Below, in pieces: positions 55,300-64,000 of a stretch of DNA of 64,000 nt (position 1 is the first letter of the stretch; every line of letters begins with the position of its first letter). The notes under the pieces are model-generated. The model was not told the DNA's origin. It saw only the letters and a program-made list of their open reading frames with translations, and did no database searches. The DNA is from Chamaelirium japonicum. Taxonomy: Eukaryota; Streptophyta; Magnoliopsida; Liliales; Melanthiaceae. The position numbers and the translations under genes are program-made. The stretch is from positions 434,001 through 498,000 of the forward strand of contig CANTAL010000137.1 in assembly GCA_947650365.1 (NCBI GenBank). Direction: 5' to 3'.

Positions 55300-55987
55300 A
55301 TTAGAATGGATCTTACGAATGAATTAGAATGGATCGTACGAATGAATTAGAATGGATCGTACAAATGAATTTGAATGGATACATTCGTGCGAATGAATTA
55401 GAATGGATTGGACGAATGAATTAGAATGGATCGTACGAATGAATTAGAATGGATCGTACGAATAAATTAGAATGGATACATTCGTCCGAATGAATTAGAA
55501 TGGATCATACGAATGAGTAAGAATGGATCGTACGAATGAAATATAATAGATTGTACGAATGAATTAGAATGGATTCATACGAATGAATTAGAATGGATAC
55601 ATTTGTGCGAATGAATTAGAATGGATCGTATCAATGAGTAAGAATGGATCGTACGAATGAAATAGAATGGATTGTGCGAATGAATTAGAATGGATCGTAC
55701 GAATGAATTAGAATGGATCGTACGAATGAATTAGAATGGATCCTATGAATGAATTAGAATGGATCGTGCGAATGAATTAGAATGGATCGTACGAATGAAT
55801 TAGAATGGATCGTGCTAATGAATTAGAATTGATCTAACGAATGAATTAGAATGGATACATTCGTGCGAATGAATTAGAATGGATCGGACGAAAGAGTTAG
55901 AATGGATCGTACGAATGAGTAAGAATGGATCGTACGAATGAATTAGAATGGATCGTACGAATGAATTAGAATGGATCGTACGAATGA
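55300..55987 (+). repeat. 688 bp tandem duplication, copy 1
   Basis: TCTTACG at 55,311 and GATCTAACG at 55,831 each recur 688 bp later. Includes GATTGGACG, cassette and GATTCATACG units in the same order. Confidence 0.88.
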
Positions 55988-56675
55988 ATTAGAATGGATC
56001 TTACGAATGAATTAGAATGGATCGTACGAATGAATTAGAATGGATCGTACAAATGAATTAGAATGGATACACTCGTGCGAATGAATTAGAATGGATTGGA
56101 CGAATGAATTAGAATGGATCGTACGAATGAATTAGAATGGATCGTACGAATAAATTAGAATGGATACATTCGTCCGAATGAATTAGAATGGATCATACGA
56201 ATGAGTAAGAATGGATCGTACGAATGAAATAGAATAGATTGTACGAATGAATTAGAATGGATTCATACGAATGAATTAGAATGGATACATTCGTGCGAAT
56301 GAATTAGAATGGATCGTACCAATGTGTAAGAATGGATCGTACGAATGAAATAGAATGGATTGTGCGAATGAATTACAATGGATCGTACGAATGAATTAGA
56401 ATGGATCGTACGAATGAATTAGAATGGATCCTATGAATGAATTAGAATGGATCGTGCAAATGAATTAGAATGGATCGTACGAATGAATTAGAATGGATCG
56501 TGCTAATGAATTAGAATTGATCTAACGAATGAATTAGAATGGATACATTCGTGCGAATGAATTAGAATGGATCGGACGAATGAGTTAGAATGGATCGTAC
56601 GAATGAGTAAGAATGGATCGTACGAATGAATTAGAATGGATCGTACGAATGAATTAGAATGGATCGTACGAAGGA
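55988..56675 (+). repeat. 688 bp tandem duplication, copy 2
   Basis: Same unit order as copy 1 with scattered substitutions (for example GTGTAAG against GAGTAAG near 56,325). Ends where a GAAGGAATTAG unit replaces the expected one. Confidence 0.87.
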
Positions 56676-57349
56676 ATTAGAATGGATCGTGCTAATGAAT
56701 TAGAATGGAATAGAATAGATTGTACGAATGAATTAGAATGGATTCGTATGAATGAATTAGAATGGATACATTCGTGCGAATGAATTAGAATGGATTGTAC
56801 CAATGAGTAAGAATGGATCGTACGAATGAAATAGAATGGCTTGTGCGAATGAATTAGAATGGATCGTACGAATGAATTAGAACGGATCGTGTGAAAGAAT
56901 TAGAATGGATTGTATGAATGAATTAGAATAGATCGTATGAATGAATTAGAATGGATCGTATGAGTGAATTAATATGGATACGAAGGAATTAGAATGGATC
57001 GTACGAAGGAATTAGAATGGATCATACAAATGAAATAGAATGGATCGTATGAATGAATTAGAATGGATCGTACGAAGGAATTAGAATGGATCGTACGAAG
57101 GATATAGAATGGATCGTACGAATGAATTAGAATGGATATATTCGTGCAAATGAATTAGAATGGATCGTATGAATGAATTAGAATGGATCGTATGAGTGAA
57201 TTTGAACGGATCGTACGAATGAAATAGAATGAATTAGAATGAATTAGAATTGATCGTACAAATGAAATAGAATGGATTGTACGAATGATTTAGAATGGAT
57301 CGTACGAATGAATTAGAATGGATCGTACGAATGATTTAGAATGGATACA

Positions 57350-58715
57350 TTCATGCGAATGAATTAGAATGGATCATACGAATGAGTAAGAATGGATCGT
57401 ACGAATGAAATAGAATGGATTGTACGAATGAATTAGAATGGATCGTGCGAATGAATTTGAATGGATCGTACGAATGAATTAGAATGGATCGTACGAATGA
57501 ATTAGAATGGATCGTACGAATAAATTAGAATGGATACATTCGTGCGAATGAATTAGAATGAATACATTCGTGCGAAAGAATTAGAATAGATCGTATGAAT
57601 GAATTAGAATGGATCCTATGAATGAATTAGATTGGATCGTGCGAATGAATTAGAATGGATCGTACGAATGAATTAGAATGGATCGTACAATTGAATTAGA
57701 ATGGATCGTACGAATGAATTAGAATGGATCGTACGAATGAATTAGAATAGATCATACGAATGAATTAGAATGGATCGTACGAATGAAATAGAATGGATTG
57801 TACGAATGAATTAGAATGGATCGTACGACTGAATTAGAATGGATCGTGTGAAAGAATTAGAATGGATTGTATGAATGAATTAGAATGGATCATATGAATG
57901 AATTAGAATGGATCGTGCGAATGAATTAGAGTGGATCGTACGAATGAATTAGAATGGATCATACGAATGAATTAGAATGGATCATATGAATGAGTAAGAA
58001 TGGATCGTACGAATGAAATAGAATGGATTCTACGAATGAATTAGAATGGATACATTCGTGCGAATGAATTAGAATGGATCGTACGAATGAATTAGAATGG
58101 ATCGTACGAATGAATTAGAATGCATCGTACGAAAGAATTAGAAACGATATATTCGTGCGAATGAATTAGAATGGATCGTATGCATGAATTAGACTGGATC
58201 GTACGAATAAATTTGAATGGATACATTTGTGCGAATGAATCTAAATGGATTGTATGAATGAATTACAATGGATCGTACGAATGAATTAGAATGGATCGTA
58301 CGAATGAATTAGAATAGCTCATACGAATGAATTAGAATGAGTCGTATGAATGAATTAGAATGGTTACATTCGTGTGAATAAATTAGAATAGATCGTACGA
58401 ATGAATTAGAATGGATCGTACGAATAAATTAGAATGGATCGTGGGAATGAATTAGAATGGATCGTACGAATGAATTAGAATGGATCCACCGAATGAGTTA
58501 GAATGGATCATACGAATGAATTAGAATGGATTGTACGAATGAATTAGAATGGATTGTGCGAATGATTTAGAATGGATCGTATGAATGAATAAGAATGGAT
58601 CGTACGAATGAATTAGAATGGATCGTGCGAATGAATTAGCATGAATCGTACGAATGTGTTAGAATGGATCGTACGAATAAATTAGAATGAATCGTACGAT
58701 CCATTCTAATTCATT
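57350..58715 (+). repeat. Switch-bearing module M1, copy 3
   Basis: Offset from copy 2 is 10,117 bp at GCATCGTACGAAAG and 10,140 bp at ATCCTATG further left, so one unit was gained or lost. Ends in the same GAATCGTACGATCC switch. Confidence 0.88.
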
Positions 58716-59450
58716 CGTACGATCCATTCTAATTCATTCGCATGAATGTATCCATTCTAGTTCATTCATACGATCCATTCTAGTTCATTCGTACGATCCA
58801 TTCTAATTCATTCGTACGATCCATTCTAATTCATTCGTATGATCCATTCTAATTAATTCGTATGATCCATTCTAATTCATTCGTACGATCTATTCTAATT
58901 CATTCATACAATCCATTCTAATTCATTCGCACAAATGTATCCATTCTAATTAATTCGTACGATCCATTCTAATTCATTCGTATGATCCATTCTTATTCAT
59001 TCGCACGAACCAGTCTAATGGATTCGCACGATCCATTCTAATTCATTCGCACGAATGTATCCATTCTAATTCATTCGTACGATCCATTCTAATTCATTAA
59101 TATGATCCATTCTAATTCATTCGCACGATCCATTCTAATTCATTCGTACGATCCATTCTAATTCATTCGTACGATCCATTCTAATTCATTCGCACGATCC
59201 ATTCTAATTCATTCGTACAATCTATTCTATTTCATTCGTACGATCCATTTTTACTCATTCGTATGATCCATTCTAATTCATTCGCATGAATGTATCCATT
59301 CTAATTTATTCGTACGATCCATTCGAATTCATTCGTACGATCCATTCTTACTCATTCGTACGATCCATTCTAATTCCTTCGTACGATCCATTCTAATTCA
59401 TTCGCACAATCCATTCTAATTCTTTCATACAATCCATTCTAATTCTTTCG
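58697..59450 (-). repeat. Satellite block 60, R orientation
   Basis: Its middle (58,920-59,110) resembles 37,735-37,900 in marker order. Its end is the left half of the third copy of the 620 bp module. Confidence 0.92.
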
Positions 59451-59835
59451 TACGAATGAATTAGAATGGATACCTTTGTGCATATGAATTAGAATGGATC
59501 GTACGAATGAATTAGAATGGACCATATTAATGAATTAGAATGGATCGTATGAATGAATTAGAATGGATACATTCGTGCGAATGAATTAGAATGGATCGTG
59601 GGAATCAATTAGACTGGATCGTGCGAATGAATAAGAATAGATCATACGAATGAATTAGAATGGATCGTACGATTTAATTAGAATGGATACATTCGTGCGA
59701 ATGAATTAGAATGGATTGTATGAATGAATTAGAATGGATCATACGAATGAATTAGAATGGATCATACGAATTAATTAGAATGGATCGTACGAATTAATTA
59801 GAATGGATCGTACGAATGAATTAGAATGGATCGTG
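59213..59835 (+). repeat. Switch-bearing module M2, copy 3
   Basis: Offset 49,416 bp from copy 1. The switch here reads CTTTCGTACGAATG, where the others have GTGT or GTGC. Confidence 0.88.
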
Positions 59836-60124
59836 CGAATGAATTAGAATGGATCGTATGAGTGAATTAGAACGGATAGTACGAATAAAGTAGAATGGAT
59901 CGTATGAATGAATTAGAATGGATACATTCGTGCGAATGAATTAGAATGGATCGTATGAATGAATTAGAATGGATCGTACAAATGAATTAGAATGGATCTT
60001 ACGAATGAATTAGAATGGATCGTACGAATGAATTAGAATGGATACATTCGTGCGAATGAATTAGAATGGATCGGACGAATGAATTAGAATGGATCGTATG
60101 AATGAATTAGAATGGATCGTGCGA

Positions 60125-60165
60125 ATGAATTCGAATAGATCGTATGATCCATTCGAATAGAATGG
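60125..60165 (+). repeat. Short hairpin element M4, inverted copy in F context
   Basis: GAATTCGAATAG, then GATCCATTC at 60,146, then GAATAGAATGG: the reverse complement of the element at 581-620 apart from two or three substitutions. Confidence 0.86.
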
Positions 60166-60800
60166 ATCGTATGAATGAATTAGAATGGATCGTGCGAATG
60201 AATTAGAATGGATTGTATGAATGGATTAGAATAGATTGTACGAATGAATTAGAATTGATCGTACGAATGAATTAGAATGGATCGTACGAAGGAATTAGAA
60301 TGGATCGTACGAATGAATTAGAATGGATCGTACGAATGAATTAGAATGGATCGTGCGAATGAATTAGAATGGATCATACGAATGAGTAAGAATGGATCGT
60401 ACGAATGAAATAGAATGGATTGTGCGAATGAATTAGAATGGATCGTACGAATGAATTAAAATGGATCGTGTGAAAGAATTAGAATGGATTGTATGAATGA
60501 ATTAGAATAGATCGTATGAATGAATTAGAATGGATCGTACGAACGAATTAGAATGGATCGTACGAATGAATTAGAATGGATCGTGCGAATGAATTAGAAT
60601 GGATCGTACGAATGAATTAGAATGGATCGTGTGAAAGAATTAGAATGGATCGTACGAATGAATTAGAATGGATCGTGCGAATGAATTAGAATGGATCGTA
60701 CGAATGAATTAGAATGGATACATTCGTGCGAATGAATTAGAATGGATCGGACGAATGAATTAGAATGGATCGTATGAATGAATTAGAATGGATCGTGCGA

Positions 60801-60841
60801 ATGAATTCGAATGGCTCGCATGATCCATTCGAATAGAATGG
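60801..60841 (+). repeat. Short hairpin element M4, inverted copy, duplicated
   Basis: Second F-context copy, 676 bp after the first, with GGCTCGCATG in place of AGATCGTATG. Confidence 0.86.
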
Positions 60842-61589
60842 ATCGTATGAATGAAATAGAATGGATCGTGCGAATGAATTAGAATGGATTGTATGAATGA
60901 ATTAGAATAGATTGTACGAATGAATTACAATGGATCGTACGAATGAATTAGAATGGATCGTAGGAAGGAATTAGAATGGATCGTACGAATGAATTAGAAT
61001 GGATTGTATGAATGAATTAGAATGGATCGTACGAATGAATTAGAATGGATCGTGCGAATGAATTAGAATGGATCATACGAATGAGTAAGAATGGATCGTA
61101 CGAATGAAATAGAATGGATTGTGCGAATGAATTAGAATGGATCGTACGAATGAATTAGAATGGATCGTGTGAAGGAATTAGAATGGATTGTATGAATGAA
61201 TTAGAATAGATCGTATGAATGAATTAGAATGGATCGTACGAATGAATTAGAATGGATCGTACGAATGAATTAGAATGGATCGTACGAATGAATTAGAATG
61301 GATACATTCTTGCGAATGAATTAGAATGGATACATTCATGAGAAAGAATTAGAATAGATCATATGCATGAATTAGAATGGATCCTATGAATGAATTAGAA
61401 TGGATCGTGTGAATGAATTAGAATGGATCATACAAATGAATTAGAATGGATCATGCTAATGAATTAGAATTGATCGAACAAATGAATTAGCATGGATCGT
61501 GCTAATGAATTAGAATGGAACGTACGAATGAATTAGAATGGATCGTGTGAAAGAATTAGAATGGATTGTATGAATGAATTAGAATGAAT

Positions 61590-61875
61590 TCGTACGATCC
61601 ATTCGAATTCATTCGCACGATCCATTCTAATTCATTCATACGATCCATTCTAATTCATTCATATAATCCATTCTAATTCTTTCACACGATCCATTCTAAT
61701 TCATTCGTAGGATCCTTTCTAATTCATTCGTACAATCTATTCTATTTCATTCGTACGATCCATTCTTACTCATTCGAATGATCCATTCTAATTCATTCGG
61801 GCGATCCATTCTAATTCATTCGTACGATCCATTCTAATTCATTCGCACAAATGTATCCATTCTAATTCATTCGTA
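61590..61875 (-). repeat. Satellite block 62, R orientation
   Basis: Short right flank of a type A switch, ending at TTCGTACGAAGG as block 36 does. Confidence 0.92.
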
Positions 61876-62282
61876 CGAAGGAATTAGAATGGATCGTACG
61901 AATGAATTAGAATGGATCGTACGAATGAATTAGAATGGGTCTTACGAATGAATTAGAATGGATCGTACGAATGAATTAGAATGGATCGTACGAATGAATT
62001 AGAATGGATATATTCGTGCAAATGAATTAGAATGGATCGTATGAATGTATTAGAATGGATCATATGAGTGAATTAGAATCGATCATACGAATGAAATAGA
62101 ATGGATCGTATGAATGAATTAGAATGGTTACATTCGTGAAAATGAATTAGAATAGATCGTACGAATGAATTAGAATGGATCGTACGAATAAATTAGAATG
62201 GATCGTGTGAATGAATTAGAATGGATCGTACGAATGAATTAGAATAGATCCACCGAATGGGTTAGAATGGATCATACGAATG
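61876..62282 (+). repeat. Satellite block 63, F orientation
   Basis: Distant copy of block 37, including the GGTTACATTC unit and the GAATGATCC switch. Confidence 0.92.
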
Positions 62283-62724
62283 ATCCATTCTAATTCATTC
62301 ATACGATCCATTCTAATTCATTTGCAAGAATATATCCATTCTAATTCATTCGTACGATCCCTTCTAATTCCTTCGTACGATCCATTCTAATTCCTTTGTA
62401 CGATCCATTCTAATTCCTTCGTACGATCCATTCTATTTCATTCGTATGATCCATTCTAATTCCTTCGTACGATCCATTCTAATTCCTTCGTATCCATTCT
62501 AATTCACTCATACGATCCATTCTAATTCATTCATACGATCTATTCTAATTCATTCATACAATCCATTCTAATTCTTTCACACGATCCATTCTAATTCATT
62601 CGTACGATCCATTCTAATTCATTCGCACAATCCATTCTATTTCATTCGTACGATCCATTCTTACTCATTGGTACGATCCATTCTAATTCATTCGCACGAA
62701 TGTATCCATTCTAATTCATTCGTA
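62283..62724 (-). repeat. Satellite block 64, R orientation
   Basis: Distant copy of block 38 with the same shortened CTTCGTATCC unit at 62,486. Confidence 0.93.
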
Positions 62725-64000
62725 CGAATGAATTAGAATGGATCGTACGAATGAATTAGAATGGATCGTGCGAATGAATTAGATTGGATCGTACGAATGA
62801 AGTAGAATGGATCGTACGAATGAACTAGAATGGATACATTCGTGCAAATGAATTAGAATGGATCGTACGAATGAATTAGAATGGATCATACGAATGAATT
62901 AGAATGGATCTTACGAATGAATTAGAATAGATCATACGAATAAATTAGAATGGATCGTATGAATGGTTTAGAATGGATACATTCGTGCGAATGAATTAGA
63001 ATGGATCGAACGAATTAATTAGAATGGATCGTACGAATGAATTAGAATGGATCAATTGAATGAATTAGAATGGTTACATTCATGCAAATGAATTAAAATG
63101 GATCGTACGAATCGATTAGAATTGATCGTACGAATGGATTAGACTGGATACATTTGTGCGAATGAATTAGAATGGATCATACGAATGAGTAAGAATGGAT
63201 CGTACGAATGAAATAGAATAGATTGTACGAATGAATTAGAATGAATCGTGCGAATGAATTTGAATGGATCGTACGAATGAATTAAAATGGATCGTGCTAA
63301 TGAATTAGAATTGATCGTACGAATGAAATAGAATGGATTGTACGAATGATTTAGAATGGATCGTACGAATGAATTTGAATGGATCTTACGAATGATTTAG
63401 TATGGATACATTCGTGCGAATGAATTAGAATGGATCATACGAATGAGTAAGAATGGATCGTACGAATGAAATAGAATGGATTGTACGAATGAATTAGAAT
63501 GGATTCGTACGAATGAATTAGAATTGATACATTCGTGCGAATGAATTAGAATGGATCGTACCAATGAGTAAGAATGGATCGTACGAATGAAATAGAATGG
63601 ATTGTGCGAATGAATTAGAATGGATCGTACGAATGAATTAGAATGGATCGTGTAAAAGAATTAGAATGGATTGTATGAATGAATTAGAATAGATCTTATG
63701 AATGAATTAGAATGGATCGTACGAATTAATTAGAATGGATCGTACGAATGAATTAGAATGGATTGTACGAATGAATTAGAATGTATACATTCGTGCAAAT
63801 GAATTAGAATGAATACATTCATGCAAAAGAATTAGAATAGATCGTATGAATGAATTAGAATGGATCCTATGAATGAATTAGAATAGATCGTGCGAATGAA
63901 TTACAATGGATCGTACGAATGAATTAGAATGGATCGTGCTAATGTATTAGAATTGATCGAACGAATGAATTTGCATGAATGAATTAGAATGAATTCCTAC
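62725..64000 (+). repeat. Satellite block 65, F orientation, cut by window end
   Basis: Copy of block 39 without its internal duplication. The last bases (GAATTCCTAC) look like the start of a type A switch reached after loss of about four units. Confidence 0.92.

Larger units (their letters stand above)
54932..58696 (+). repeat. Satellite block 59, F orientation, longest F run (3.8 kb)
   Basis: Contains the 688 bp tandem duplication (55,300-56,675) and the distant copy of block 49. It ends in GAATCGTACGATCC. Confidence 0.93.
60000..61320 (+). repeat. About 0.68-0.70 kb tandem duplication around 9 bp R inserts
   Basis: ATCGGACG (60,070 and 60,746) and GATCCATTC (60,146 and 60,822) are both 676 bp apart; further on, GTGCG at 60,422 and 61,121 is 699 bp apart, one unit more. 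Edges are not sharp. Confidence 0.82.
59451..61589 (+). repeat. Satellite block 61, F orientation, about 2.1 kb
   Basis: Two 9 bp R inserts (GATCCATTC at 60,146 and 60,822) mark an internal duplication. It ends in a type A switch. Confidence 0.93.
1..64000. repeat. 23 bp satellite array filling the window, mixed orientation
   Basis: Every line of the window is made of a 23 bp unit, GAATGAATTAGAATG then GATCGTAC, or its reverse complement. A 28 bp form has ACATT inserted after GAT. Units differ mostly by single substitutions; the two CpGs of GATCGTACG are the most variable sites (GATCATAC, GATTGTAC, GTATGAA, GTACAAA). The unit has a weak inner pentamer rhythm (GAATG, AATTA, GAATG). No stretch over about 30 bp departs from the repeat, so the array holds no gene, RNA gene or foreign insertion that I can see. 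Both ends are inside the array. I do not recognise the family; the unit is not the human GGAAT type, alpha satellite or a telomeric repeat. Function is unknown; centromeric, pericentromeric or B/sex-chromosome placement is inference only. Confidence 0.97.
61819..64000 (+). repeat. Segment copied 31,029 bp away, copy 2
   Basis: Spans blocks 62 to 65 and preserves three orientation switches of copy 1. The absence of any indel over more than 1.2 kb, despite many substitutions, argues that it is a segmental copy and not a chance match of repeats. Confidence 0.9.

Noticed and set aside
1-64000. CRISPR array
   Set aside because: The repeats abut with no unique spacers, run in both orientations, and there are no cas genes.
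1-64000. Human-type satellite II/III (GGAAT) or alpha satellite
   Set aside because: The unit contains GAATG words but has a firm 23 bp period with GATCGTAC and no GGAAT runs; no 171 bp period is seen.
1-64000. CENP-B box-like sites
   Set aside because: TTCG occurs in every R unit, but the rest of the box (TTGGAA and CGGGA parts) is missing, so there is no support for CENP-B binding.
1-64000. Heat-shock elements, as known for some GAA-rich satellites
   Set aside because: GAA words are 10 bp apart in the unit but the inverted TTC partner at 2 bp spacing is missing; TTC and GAA at the switches are 0 or 4 bp apart.
1-64000. Telomeric or subtelomeric repeat
   Set aside because: No TTAGGG, TTTAGGG or TTAGG runs on either strand.
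1-64000. Iterons or a replication origin of a plasmid or phage
   Set aside because: 23 bp repeats fit iteron size, but 64 kb without any replication gene or unique sequence does not.

Overview
The whole 64 kb window is one satellite DNA array and I find no gene in it. The unit is 23 bp: GAATGAATTAGAATG followed by GATCGTAC (about 35% GC in the consensus). A common 28 bp form carries five extra bases, ACATT, after the GAT of GATCGTGC. Both window ends lie inside the array, so 64 kb is a minimum length. There is no unique spacer, transposon, RNA gene, microsatellite interruption or plausible coding region. The organism is almost certainly a eukaryote, since this is typical constitutive heterochromatin or B/sex-chromosome type DNA, but the sequence gives no clade. 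Many variants are transitions at the two CpGs of the unit, which hints at a genome that methylates CpG.

The array is not a simple head-to-tail tandem. It switches orientation about 64 times, giving 65 blocks of 64 bp to 5.7 kb. About 34.0 kb reads in the unit direction above (called F, + strand) and about 30.0 kb in the reverse complement (called R, - strand). Block edges below are good to about 10 bp, because many switch points are themselves palindromes. Most switches keep the 23 bp register and centre on short self-complementary words of the unit (GTAC, GATC, GAATTC, TGCA, CATG). Several switch points recur as copies, and some recur as reverse complements of each other, so switch points have been copied and re-inverted after they formed.

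A second layer is segmental duplication of multi-unit pieces. Direct duplications next to each other have periods of 2,914 bp (almost identical, 48,999-54,826), about 1.81-1.83 kb (23,240-26,878), 1,050 bp (35,455-37,554), about 700 bp (31,790-33,000 and 60,000-61,320) and 688 bp (55,300-56,675). Longer-range copies lie 10.1, 30.4, 31.0, 43.7 and 49.4 kb apart. A third layer is a fixed-order variant cassette of GAGTAAG and GAAATAG units, seen dozens of times on both strands.

Nothing here supports a protein-coded system. The interest is in the architecture: a short-unit satellite that seems to have grown by repeated fold-back or inversion events plus unequal exchange. The clearest single trace is a quasi-palindrome with 18 bp arms and a 9 nt loop at 38,992-39,036, repeated near 21,793 and 43,204.
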